This document shows, in pieces, positions 8,431 through 16,565 of a stretch of 64,000 nucleotides of DNA. This DNA comes from JANNNF01 sp963772935 (GTDB lineage: Bacteria; Pseudomonadota; Alphaproteobacteria; Rhodobacterales; Rhodobacteraceae), in the NCBI GenBank assembly GCA_963772935.1, contig CAVYZK010000002.1:62001-126000 (forward strand), read 5' to 3'. The notes under the pieces were generated by a model that had not been told where the DNA came from, did not search any database, and was given only the letters and a program-made list of their open reading frames with translations. The stretch's first letter is position 1, and each line of letters opens with the position of its first letter. Made by a program: the position numbers and the translations under genes.

Positions 8431-9060
8431 ATGCAGGCACCGAGATCAGCCGTAAAAAAATCCTACCACCATGGTGAACTGCGACAGGCGCTGATCGATG
8501 CCGCACGCCAACTGATAAATGAACGGCAGGGCAATGATTTCAGCCTGTCGGATGCCTGCCGTCGCGCTGGAGTTTCCACCGCCGCGCCGTACCGCCATTT
8601 CGGTGACAAGAAAGACATCATCGCAGAGGTGGCTGCCCAAGGGTTTGCAGACATGCGGCACCGGCTACAGGTCGCGGCTGAAGCCTATGCCATGGGGGCA
8701 CCGCAGCGCATCGTCGTGCTGGGCGAAATCTATGTCGGCTTCGGCGTCGCAGAACCGTCGCTCTTTCGCCTGATGTTTGGTCAAAGGCCGACCCTGTCGG
8801 AAGACGATATCGTTACGGCGAAGGGCAAGGCGTGCTTTGGCTATGTCCTGCAAGAGGTCGTGGATTACTGCGCGTTCCACGGTGTGGTGGGCAACGCCCA
8901 GATGATCGCGGTGCAGCTTTGGACAATGGTCCACGGTGCTGCCAGCCTGCTGATCGACGGCGATTATGCCAAGGTCGTCCCACAGATCGACACGCAAGAG
9001 ATGGTCGCATCCTGCGCGGACCGTTTGCTGTTCTCGCTGCCCAGAAGCAGGACCGGGTGA
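8431..9060 (+). CDS. TetR/AcrR family regulator of the efflux operon
   Basis: From ATG at 8431 the protein has 209 residues. The frame is open back to 8335, but those 32 residues are not TetR-like and cover the operator. Its HTH domain shows YHHGELRQALIDAA, then SLSDACRRAGVSTAAPYRHF and the usual lysine-rich turn. The C-terminal part (SLFRLMFG and WTMVHGAASL) matches the WHG-type ligand domain of TetR regulators. It is divergent from the MFP-RND operon across the 8310-8359 inverted repeat, so it is most likely the local repressor, relieved by a pump substrate. Confidence 0.9.
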   Translation: MQAPRSAVKKSYHHGELRQALIDAARQLINERQGNDFSLSDACRRAGVSTAAPYRHFGDKKDIIAEVAAQGFADMRHRLQVAAEAYAMGAPQRIVVLGEIYVGFGVAEPSLFRLMFGQRPTLSEDDIVTAKGKACFGYVLQEVVDYCAFHGVVGNAQMIAVQLWTMVHGAASLLIDGDYAKVVPQIDTQEMVASCADRLLFSLPRSRTG

Positions 9061-9171
9061 AAGGGAAATCCGGAACCGACAATCAAAGTGAAGGGTTCAG
9101 CACCTTTGGACTTGGTTTCAGTAGGGTGCCGCTGACTGATGACAGTGGGATTTGGGGCGAACGCGTAAGTG

Positions 9172-9556
9172 CCGCTTGGCAATCAAACGTGACGTCACAT
9201 TACCCAAGCCCCACCCCACCGCGTCGTGCGCCCTTTCGTGGCAAGTTGTGCGACGATAGCCCGCAAGAACCCATGCCCGCAGATCTGATGTCCGCAAGCA
9301 TAAGCGTCAGATCTGCCGCAAAGTCCGCAGCCTTCGCCGACACGACCACCCGCAGCGCCGAACCGCCTTTTCCGTCCTACCGAAGGCTTGCAGTCCCGTC
9401 CGGGTTCTCCAGATTCATTCCACGTGCTTTCACCACTGCCAACGCCTCCTTCGTCCGCAATGATATAGCCTCACGCCCGGCTTGGGCGACCGGCGCCATG
9501 ATGCCAAAAGACAGATCGTTCGCCTCGGGCATGTCCAGAGAAACGAACCGCACGTC
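9172..9556 (-). pseudogene. resolvase/invertase-type serine recombinase remnant
   Basis: On the reverse strand the frame reads VRFVSLDMPEAN, then ISLRTKEALAVVKARGMNL and NPDGTASLR. An in-frame TAG follows, then KGGSALRVVVSA and LADIRSAGMG. After a frameshift it continues LRAIVAQLATKGRTTRWGGAW and NVTSRLIAKR. This is the second half of the catalytic domain plus the C-terminal HTH region of a resolvase-type recombinase. The N-terminal active-site serine segment is absent. With a stop, a frameshift and a 5' truncation it is clearly dead. It backs onto a truncated methylase gene. Confidence 0.75.
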
Positions 9557-9662
9557 CCTGTTGCGCCATCACTACCCGCTAGCCAACCACCAGCCCCTGC
9601 CCTGACGCCATCTTCGCCCCCGCAAATTATTGCCGAGCGTTGGTTAGCCACTTACCGCCGAT

Positions 9663-10497
9663 ATGGTGCCAGCCCTGATCGGTCCCACCGTCACCCTGCC
9701 CGGCGATCTTCGGCAACTCGTGCCGCATCGCCTGATCTGCGGGGATGCACGCGACGGCGTGGCCGTGGGGCGCCTGCTGGCCGGTGACATTGTCGATCTG
9801 ATCTTCACCGATCCCCCCTATAATGTTGCGATTGATGGCCACGTCGGGGGCCTCGGCAAGGTCAAACACCGGGAATTCGCGATCCCCTCCGGGGAGTTGT
9901 CGCCAGACCAATTCACCGCCTTTCTGAGCGCGGCGCTTGCACCCGGTGCTGCACGGTGCCGCGAGGGGCCGATTGCCTTCGTGTGCATGGATTGGCGTCA
10001 CATGCGCGAGATGATCGCCGCCGGTGACACGGTCTTTGCCAAGTTGAAAAAGCTCTGCGTTTGGAACAAGACCAACGGCGGGATGGGCAGTTTCTATCGC
10101 TCCAAGCATGAGTTGGTCTTCGTTTGGAAGGTAAGCCCCGGATCGCATGTGAACAGCTTCGGACTGGGCGACACCGGCCGCTACCGCACCAACGTCTGGG
10201 ATTACCCCGGGGTCAACAGCTTTGGCGCCGCGCCAGATGCTGATCTCGCGATGCATCCAACGGTCAAACCTTTAGCCCTCGTTTGCGACGCCATTCGCGA
10301 TTGCAGCCGACGGGGCGAAATCGTGCTGGATATGTTTGGCGGCACCGGCACCAACCCTGATCTCGGCCGATCTTGCGGGCAGGCAGGCACGGCTGATCGA
10401 GCATGACCAGATCTACTGGGACACCATCGTTGCACGCTGGCAGACCATGACCAGCAAGGTCGCGGTGCGCTCCGAAACCGGCCTAAGCCGAGAGGAT
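9663..10497 (+). pseudogene. beta-class DNA methyltransferase, 5'-truncated and frameshifted
   Basis: The frame reads HRLICGDARDG, then DLIFTDPPYNV (motif IV, DPPY), LCVWNKTNGGMGSFYRSKHE, a HPTVKP block and LDMFGGTGT (motif I). The order DPPY before FGG is that of beta-class N4/N6 amino methylases often fused to a ParB-like domain. A +1 shift at about 10353 (an extra A) breaks the frame right after GGTGT; the rest (LISADLAGRQARLIE) continues in the next frame to about 10490. The usual N-terminal ParB-like domain is missing, and a stop lies five codons before the first ATG. It is a remnant of a phage or plasmid modification gene. Confidence 0.8.
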
Positions 10498-10703
10498 CTG
10501 CCGGTCAGGCGGTCGGAGTGTCGGGCAGTGGGCGCTTGAAAACAGCTGATCTAGTCTTGAGGGGAGTGCAAAATCGGCCAATAGCTGTCGTTCACCGACC
10601 GTTCTGCCATTGCGACGTCGCTCACCGAAACAGCCTTTCGTCGGGACTACGACTTATTTGTCCGTTCCGGCATCAGCTTTGGAAATCATCTGGAAAGGTC
10701 CAG

Positions 10704-11708
10704 TTACATTGCCAGGCCAAGCAAGCGCAGAACCTCGCGCGGGGCGGGTTTTTTCCAGATGGTCTGAAAGCTGTCGGCCACATTGTCGCGCCGCACAGGG
10801 ATACCCGGCAAGGCGATCCAGGCAGGAATTGTGCGGCCCAACAGGGCAAGGATCGTGGTTTGGGCGGCGACCACTCCTTGTTGAAAAGGCTGTTGTGCGG
10901 CAACACTGACGAAGGGCTTGCCTGCGGCCAGATTGACCGCGACATCTTCGCCCAGATCGACGGTCGCCATCACGACCGGGTGGCGTGTGGCCTGCAACCG
11001 GGCGGAAACAGCCGTCGCAGGCGTGTCCCACACCACAAAGAAACCTGAAATCTCGGGATGATCTGCAATCATCCGCTCGGCCAGATCGGCGGCTTCATCC
11101 ATCGTACCGAACCGCAGCACATGGGTTTGCACGTCAGGCCGGTTCGCCTGCATCCAGTTGGTAAAGGCGATCTCGCGCTCGTTCGTGGCGAAGAAATCGG
11201 CGGCAAAACCCAGAACGCCCACCGTCGCCGATTGGGACAGATGGGGCGCAAGTCCCGCCGCTGCCATCGCGCCTAGACCGAAGTTATCCGACGACACCAG
11301 CGCGGTATAATCAGAGCCGGGCAAGAGGCCGGTCGGAACGCTTTCCAGCAAGACCAGCCGGATGCCTGCCGCCGAAACCCGTCTGAAGGCCGCGGCAACC
11401 TGTTCGTTCGCGACGGGCAGGGCCACGATCGCATCGGGTTTGGCCGCGATCAGCCGGTCCAGTTCAGCCACCTGCCGATTTGCCGAGAAGGCGCAATCGA
11501 CGACCTCGGTCACGACCACACCACAATCCCCGAAGATGCCCAACATGCCGGCAATCTGCAACTTGGTCCAATCGCCGTTCAGCGTGTGCAGAACGACGGC
11601 AACGCGTTTGCCCGCTGCTTTTGCCTCTGTGCAATCCTCGGGCAAAAGAGCCACTCTTTCGGGCGGAGCGGCACGCTCGCCGTGGGGACCGAGGCCGGAA
11701 ATCGTCAT
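10704..11708 (-). CDS. leaderless sugar-binding-protein-like protein coupled to ROK regulator
   Basis: This 334-residue protein has the fold of RbsB-type sugar-binding proteins: KRVAVVLHTLNGDW at about 34, DAIVALPVANE, and VVWDTPATAV. The C-terminal stretch TVDLGEDVAVNLA is near-identical in pattern to the secreted binding protein at 14178. It has no signal peptide: the ATG at 11708 overlaps the ROK stop by four bases, and the first 30 residues are hydrophilic. It should therefore stay in the cytoplasm unless translation starts differently. A role as an intracellular ligand sensor or partner of the ROK protein is an inference. It could also be a degenerate importer component. Confidence 0.75.
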   Translation of the reverse strand: MTISGLGPHGERAAPPERVALLPEDCTEAKAAGKRVAVVLHTLNGDWTKLQIAGMLGIFGDCGVVVTEVVDCAFSANRQVAELDRLIAAKPDAIVALPVANEQVAAAFRRVSAAGIRLVLLESVPTGLLPGSDYTALVSSDNFGLGAMAAAGLAPHLSQSATVGVLGFAADFFATNEREIAFTNWMQANRPDVQTHVLRFGTMDEAADLAERMIADHPEISGFFVVWDTPATAVSARLQATRHPVVMATVDLGEDVAVNLAAGKPFVSVAAQQPFQQGVVAAQTTILALLGRTIPAWIALPGIPVRRDNVADSFQTIWKKPAPREVLRLLGLAM

Positions 11709-13078
11709 GATGCGATGCTCCCCTGATCTGAGGGCGGTGCGAGCGGTGTTGGTACGGCGGCAACTTCGTCCACATGGGCGCGGAAGGCGGCGAAATCGGG
11801 ATGCAGCGTTGGGTTGCCCTGAAGGATCCAGTCCTTCAGGAAGGTGGGGGTGAACAGTGCCTCCGAGGCCACGCGCGCCGCGCCGACCAGCCCGGCCGAA
11901 CTGCCCATCTGCGAGCGGATGATCCGCAGATCGCGTGTCACCAGAGGGTGGGACGCGCCGTAGACTGCCTCGCGGATGCCCGCCAACAGGATGTCGTTGG
12001 TCTGCACCAGCGTCCCTGACAGCACGATCATCTCGGGGTTCAGGGAATTGGCGAGCGTTGCCACCACCTGCCCGATCAGATGCCCCGACTTTGACAGGAT
12101 CGCAGACGACGCCTGATCGCCGATCTGTGCAGCCTGCGATACTTCGATGGGGGTGATCTCGGCCCCGCGCCGCAAAAGGTCAGCCAGAACCGGGCTGCGG
12201 CCGCTTTCAGCCAAGGCGCATCCTTCGCGCTGGATCATGTCTGACCCTGCCAGAAGATCCAGCGTGCCGGTCACGCCGTCCGAGGTGACGGGCAGCGCGC
12301 CGATCAGCCCCGCCGCCCCTTGCGCGCCGCGGTAAAGTTGTCCGTCGCAGACGATCCCGGCACCAATCCGGCGTCCGACCTTGATGAACAGCATCGAGTT
12401 CAGGCCGTGACCCGCGCCAGCGTGCAGTTCGCCCATCGTCATGGTTTCGACGCTGGAGCGGATCCAGACCGGCACACCGAACTGGCGCGTCAGGGTTTCG
12501 ACCAGCGGAAAATCATCCCATGCGGGAAGAACAGGTGGGGTGGCTTTCATGAAGGCATCATCGCGACCGGCAGGCACCGTGCCTGGCACCGACAGCGAGA
12601 TACCCCAAGGCTCTGTCGGCGTGGGCTGACGTTCGAGGCACCATTTGAACAGGGCCGAAATCCGGCCTGCCAGTTGGGCGGCAGGGGCCGTCAGATCGGC
12701 GGCCTCGTGATGCTCGGTCAGAAGATTCCCCGACAGATCCGAAACACCGACACCGATGGCCGTCTGGTCCAGCGTCGCCACCAGCACCAGCCCGCGCCGG
12801 GCCGAGAACTGCACAAGACGCGGTGCGCGCCCACCGGTGGCGATGCCCAGTTCACTTTCATCGACAAGGCCCAGATCAGACAGAAGCTGCAACCGGTCTG
12901 ACACTACTGCGCGCCCCAACTCGCTTTCCCGCTCCAGCGTCTGCCGGGTGGTGGCGCGTTCGCTGCGGATCAGGTTCAGGATTTCCATCAGTGACGGCGC
13001 TGCGGTCTCGCTTGCGCGCGGACGCCCTTTGGCACGCGCACGGGTCGATTCGGCGGGATCGGTTGCGGACGGCGACAA
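11705..13078 (-). CDS. ROK family transcriptional regulator
   Basis: This 457-residue protein has a winged HTH at about residues 30-75 (LMEILNLIRSERATTRQTLE, then VVSDRLQLLSDLGLV) joined to a ROK sugar-kinase-like domain. That domain includes GRAPRLVQF, IKVGRRIGAGIVCDGQLYRG and a GAAGLIG turn. The zinc-binding CxCGxxGC motif of typical ROK proteins is absent, so it is a divergent ROK. It is divergently placed against the sugar catabolic operon, with an inverted repeat in the 220-bp gap, and co-translated with the leaderless binding-protein paralogue. A repressor role for the sugar operon is the simplest reading. Confidence 0.9.
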   Translation of the reverse strand: MSPSATDPAESTRARAKGRPRASETAAPSLMEILNLIRSERATTRQTLERESELGRAVVSDRLQLLSDLGLVDESELGIATGGRAPRLVQFSARRGLVLVATLDQTAIGVGVSDLSGNLLTEHHEAADLTAPAAQLAGRISALFKWCLERQPTPTEPWGISLSVPGTVPAGRDDAFMKATPPVLPAWDDFPLVETLTRQFGVPVWIRSSVETMTMGELHAGAGHGLNSMLFIKVGRRIGAGIVCDGQLYRGAQGAAGLIGALPVTSDGVTGTLDLLAGSDMIQREGCALAESGRSPVLADLLRRGAEITPIEVSQAAQIGDQASSAILSKSGHLIGQVVATLANSLNPEMIVLSGTLVQTNDILLAGIREAVYGASHPLVTRDLRIIRSQMGSSAGLVGAARVASEALFTPTFLKDWILQGNPTLHPDFAAFRAHVDEVAAVPTPLAPPSDQGSIAS

Positions 13079-13142
13079 TAGGCAGCTCCTGTGGTCGGTA
13101 TAAACAAAGGTAGTTGGCTATGTTTCGTCGTTCAAGGGAATA

Positions 13143-13165
13143 CTTTTGCTGATAATCTGCAAAAG
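13143..13165. promoter_or_regulatory. inverted repeat, candidate ROK operator
   Basis: CTTTTGC and GCAAAAG are perfect 7-base arms around a 9-base spacer. The site lies in the A+T-rich gap between the divergent ROK and isomerase genes, 26 bases upstream of a good sigma-70-type promoter for the sugar operon. Position and symmetry suit a regulator site; binding by the ROK protein is inferred. Confidence 0.5.
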
Positions 13166-13190
13166 ATTGCATACATAAGCATTAATAATA

Positions 13191-13219
13191 TTGACCTGCA
13201 CAGATTTGGTGCGTAATAA
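13191..13219 (+). promoter_or_regulatory. sigma-70-type promoter of the sugar operon
   Basis: TTGACC at 13191-13196 and TAATAA at 13214-13219 are separated by exactly 17 bases. This gives a near-consensus promoter about 85 bases before the chosen start of the isomerase gene. It lies in the only strongly A+T-rich part of the gap, directly downstream of the 13143 inverted repeat. Confidence 0.55.
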
Positions 13220-13301
13220 CATCCATGCGGCTTGAGGAGGTCGTGGGGTGGATCGGTCAGGCGGACAAAGTCCCGCCAGACCCACAGCGGGGGAATCACT
13301 G

Positions 13302-14123
13302 ATGGCAGCGTGGAAGCTGGCGTATCACGCCAATTGCTGGGGGCAGCTTGGCGGGAACGCTGTGGGGGTCACGTCGATCACCGAACTCAGCTATCGGACG
13401 TTTGGCGCGATGGACCGCGCTTTTGCAGATATCGCTGCGGCGGGATATGAAGGCGTCGAGCTGTTTGACGGCAACCTGCTGGATCACAGTGCCGCCGCGA
13501 TGCGCAGCCTGTTGGCTGACAGCGGGCTTGAATTGGTTGCCGCCTATGCCGGCGGGAACTTCATCTTTGACGAAATCCTGCCCGAGGAACTGGCCCGCGT
13601 TACCCGCGCCGCGGACCGCGCCGCAGAACTGGGTGCGCCGCATCTGGTTGTGGGCGGCGGGGCGAAACGCTTCGACGGGGTGCGCGAGGCGGATTATCAC
13701 AAACTGGGCGCGGCGCTGGACCGGGTCAAGGCGATTGCCGATGCCCGTGGCCTGCGTGCGCATTATCACCCGCACCTGTCCACCATCGTCGAAGGGCCGG
13801 CCGAGGTGGCCAAGATCTTCGATCTGACGGAAATCGACTTTTGCCCTGACACAGCCCATCTTGCGGCTGCCGGGGGCGACCCTGCGCAACTGATCCGGGA
13901 TCACGCACAGCGCATTTCGTATGTGCATCTGAAAGGGTTCCAGAAAGAACCCTTCGCCTTCACCCCGCTTGATCGGGGCGATGTGCCCACCGACCCCATT
14001 CTTCAGGCAATGAAGGACGTGGGTTTTGACGGCTGGGTCTGCACCGAATTGGATAGCTGGTCCGACCCTGCCGAAGGCGCGCGGATCAGCCACGCCTATC
14101 TGAACCGGGCCTTGGCGGGCTGA
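13302..14123 (+). CDS. sugar phosphate isomerase/epimerase family TIM-barrel protein
   Basis: The ATG at 13302 follows a strong GGGGGA ribosome site and gives 273 residues; the frame is open upstream but without family similarity. The protein is an AP-endonuclease-2/xylose-isomerase-like TIM barrel. It shows AAAGYEGVELFDG after strand 1, DFCPDTAHL and YVHLKGF with metal-binding Asp/His, and a Glu near the end (WVCTELDS). Members act as sugar epimerases, inosose dehydratases or 3-keto-sugar isomerases. It is first in an operon with an ABC sugar importer and two Gfo/Idh/MocA dehydrogenases, so it likely handles an oxidised (keto) sugar intermediate. The substrate is unknown. Confidence 0.85.
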   Translation: MAAWKLAYHANCWGQLGGNAVGVTSITELSYRTFGAMDRAFADIAAAGYEGVELFDGNLLDHSAAAMRSLLADSGLELVAAYAGGNFIFDEILPEELARVTRAADRAAELGAPHLVVGGGAKRFDGVREADYHKLGAALDRVKAIADARGLRAHYHPHLSTIVEGPAEVAKIFDLTEIDFCPDTAHLAAAGGDPAQLIRDHAQRISYVHLKGFQKEPFAFTPLDRGDVPTDPILQAMKDVGFDGWVCTELDSWSDPAEGARISHAYLNRALAG

Positions 14124-14177
14124 CCCGCAGGTTCTTTATCGGGGGTAACCCCACATCTTCTCTGGGAGGAAGAAGCT

Positions 14178-15299
14178 ATGATTAACAGACGTGCTCTTTT
14201 GAGCTCGGCCACCGCACTTGCGCTGGTCATGGGGATGAATGTCCCGGCCTTTGCCGACCCTGACAGCGCCCTGGCGGCTTTGCAGGAAACGGTCCTGTCG
14301 AAGGGTCCGAATGGCGAAGAACCCACCGCCCCCACTTCCGTCGTGCTGACGGACGAAGAACTTGCCAAGATCAAAGAGATGGGTGCTACGGCCGCCATCG
14401 TCATGCATTACGGCGGCAATGACTGGTCCCGGGCGCAGATCAACGGGCTGCAAACGCAGTTTGCCGCCATGGGGATCGAGGTCATTGCCGTGACCGATGC
14501 GGGCTTCAAACCCGAAAAGCAGGTCAGCGACCTTGAAACCATCATGGCGCAGGCCCCCGACGTGATCGTGTCGATCCCGACCGATCCCACCGCCACTGCC
14601 GCCGCCTACCGGGCCGCAGGCGAAGCGGGTGCAAAGTTCGTGTTCATGGACAACGTGCCTTCGGGCTTTGTGGCCGGGAAGGACTTTGTGTCTGTTGTCT
14701 CTGCCGACAACTATGGCAACGGTGTCGCATCCGCGCATCTGATGGCCAAGGCCCTGGGGCCGGATGGCGGTGACATCGGTCTGGTTTTCCATGCCGCCGA
14801 CTTTTTCGTCACCAAACAGCGCTATGACGCCTTCAAGGCCACCGTCGCCAGCGATTATCCGAACATCAAGATCGTGGATGAACAGGGCATCGGCGGGCCG
14901 GACTTTTCCGGCGATGCCGAAAAGGCGGCAGGCGCAATGCTGACGGCCAATCCTGCGATCAAGGGTATCTGGGCGGTCTGGGACGTGCCTGCCGAAGGTG
15001 TGATTGCTGCGGCGCGCGCGGCTGGCCGCGATGATCTGATCATTACCACCGTGGACCTTGGGGAAAACGTGGCGATCAGCATGGCGCAGGGTGGTTTCAT
15101 CAAGGGCCTTGGGGCGCAGCGCCCCTATGACGCGGGCGTGGTCGAGGCAAAGCTGGCAGGCTACGCGCTGCTCGGCAAGGAAGCGCCCGCTTTCGTGGCC
15201 TTGCCCGCGCTTCCGGTCAGCAAGGACAATCTGCTGGAAGCCTGGACGCAGGTCTATTCGACCGAGGCCACCGACAACGTCAAGTCGATGATGCAGTGA
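14178..15299 (+). CDS. sugar ABC transporter substrate-binding protein
   Basis: This 373-residue protein has a clear signal peptide (INRRALLSSATALALVMG, cleavage near AFA-DP at about residue 27) and a periplasmic-binding fold of the RbsB class. Core blocks are IVMHYGGNDWSRAQING, DVIVSIPTDPTATAAAYR and GIWAVWDVPAEGV, with TTVDLGENVA in the C-terminal lobe. GGGAGGAAG lies just before the ATG. A stable hairpin follows the stop, as is usual after highly expressed binding-protein genes. It delivers the sugar to the permease and ATPase encoded downstream. A leaderless paralogue lies at 10704-11708. Confidence 0.93.
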   Translation: MINRRALLSSATALALVMGMNVPAFADPDSALAALQETVLSKGPNGEEPTAPTSVVLTDEELAKIKEMGATAAIVMHYGGNDWSRAQINGLQTQFAAMGIEVIAVTDAGFKPEKQVSDLETIMAQAPDVIVSIPTDPTATAAAYRAAGEAGAKFVFMDNVPSGFVAGKDFVSVVSADNYGNGVASAHLMAKALGPDGGDIGLVFHAADFFVTKQRYDAFKATVASDYPNIKIVDEQGIGGPDFSGDAEKAAGAMLTANPAIKGIWAVWDVPAEGVIAAARAAGRDDLIITTVDLGENVAISMAQGGFIKGLGAQRPYDAGVVEAKLAGYALLGKEAPAFVALPALPVSKDNLLEAWTQVYSTEATDNVKSMMQ

Positions 15300-15305
15300 T
15301 GCTTG

Positions 15306-15330
15306 CCGCGCGGGGATCATCCCCGCGCGG
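15306..15330 (+). other. GC-rich hairpin after binding-protein gene
   Basis: CCGCGCGGGGA and TCCCCGCGCGG are perfect 11-base arms around a 3-base loop, starting 7 bases after the stop codon of the binding-protein gene. No T-tract follows. Such hairpins protect upstream mRNA from 3' exonucleases, or partly terminate, so that the binding protein is made in excess over the membrane components. The structure is directly visible; the effect is inferred. Confidence 0.7.
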
Positions 15331-15398
15331 AAACCAGAACCTTCGGCGGGCAGTGTCGTGGCCCCCGAAAGCTCGCCCCCATTTCCCGGAGACCGAAA

Positions 15399-16565
15399 AT
15401 GACCAAAGTGATGAATGTCGCCATGATCGGCGGCGGGTTCATGGGCAAGGCGCACGCCATGGCCTATGCATCGATGCCGATGTTTTTCTGGCCGGCCCCG
15501 GCCATTCCGCACCGCAAGGTGATTGTCGATATCACCGACGGGGCTGCCGAAGAGGCCCGCCAGCGTTTCGGCTTTGAGGAATCCAGCAGCGACTGGCGCG
15601 CGGTGGTGAACCGCCCCGATATTGATGTGGTGGATATCTGCACGCCCAACAATGTCCATGCCGAGATTGCCATTGCAGCGGCCAGGGCGGGCAAGCACAT
15701 CATCTGCGAAAAGCCCCTCGCACGGACTGTGGAGGAGGCGCGTGCGATGACCGACGCGGCGAAGGCCGCAGGCATCATCCACATGGTTGCCTTCAACTAT
15801 CGCCGCACGCCTGCCGTGGCATTGGCGAAGAAGTTCATCGACGAAGGCCGGATCGGCAAGATCCTCAACTTTCGCGGCACCTATCTGCAGGACTGGTCGG
15901 CGGACGAAAACGGCCCGTTGTCGTGGCGTTTCCAGAAAAAGATCGCAGGGTCCGGCACGGTGGGCGATATTGGCACCCATGTGGTCGATCTGGCGCATTA
16001 CCTTGTCGGCCCGATCGCCGAGGTGATCGCGATGACCCATACGTATGTGAAGACCCGGCCGATGCAGCAAGGCGGGGTGGACAAGCTGGGCGCATCGGAA
16101 AAATCCGCAGGTGCGGAACGTGCAGAGGTGGATGTGGACGATGAGGTGATCTCGATGCTGCGCTTCGCCGGTGGCGCTGTTGGCAGCCTTGAGGCCACGC
16201 GCAATGCCTGGGGGCGTAACAACTTCATCACGCTGGAGATTCACGGCACCAAAGGGTCGATCTATTTCAACTATGAACGCCGCGACGAATTGCAGGTGAT
16301 GTTTGCCGATGATCCGGCCGATGCGCGCGGGTTCCGCACCATCTACACCGGCCCGGCGCATCCATACGGCGGTGGGTTGTGGCCGATCCCGGGGCTTGGC
16401 ATCGGCTATTCCGAGACGAAGATCGTCGAATGCTTCGACTTCTTCAGCGCCATCGCGTCGGGCAAGCAGCCCAGCCCGAATTTCGAGGATGGTTTGCTGA
16501 CCGAACTGGTGGCGGACGCGATGTTGCGGTCAGGTGAAACCGGCAAGTGGGAAACGGTCGCATGA
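15399..16565 (+). CDS. Gfo/Idh/MocA family oxidoreductase
   Basis: Start at ATG 15399, after CCCGGAGACC, gives 388 residues; the longer open frame begins inside the leader. The N-terminal Rossmann fold shows NVAMIGGGFMGKAHA, then DVVDICTPNNVHAEIA and HIICEKPLARTVEEA with the family's EKP lysine. The C-terminal part has GDIGTHVVDLAHYL with the catalytic Asp/His pair. It oxidises or reduces a sugar or cyclitol with NAD(P). Its stop overlaps the ABC ATPase start (ATGA), so the two are co-translated. It pairs with a second family member at 19451. Confidence 0.92.
   Translation: MTKVMNVAMIGGGFMGKAHAMAYASMPMFFWPAPAIPHRKVIVDITDGAAEEARQRFGFEESSSDWRAVVNRPDIDVVDICTPNNVHAEIAIAAARAGKHIICEKPLARTVEEARAMTDAAKAAGIIHMVAFNYRRTPAVALAKKFIDEGRIGKILNFRGTYLQDWSADENGPLSWRFQKKIAGSGTVGDIGTHVVDLAHYLVGPIAEVIAMTHTYVKTRPMQQGGVDKLGASEKSAGAERAEVDVDDEVISMLRFAGGAVGSLEATRNAWGRNNFITLEIHGTKGSIYFNYERRDELQVMFADDPADARGFRTIYTGPAHPYGGGLWPIPGLGIGYSETKIVECFDFFSAIASGKQPSPNFEDGLLTELVADAMLRSGETGKWETVA

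Noticed and set aside
14136..16361. Minus-strand open frame of 741 codons opposite the sugar-binding protein and dehydrogenase
   Set aside because: It is a mirror of two strongly recognised plus-strand genes in high-GC DNA. Its protein is rich in His, Arg and Gly with no family features.
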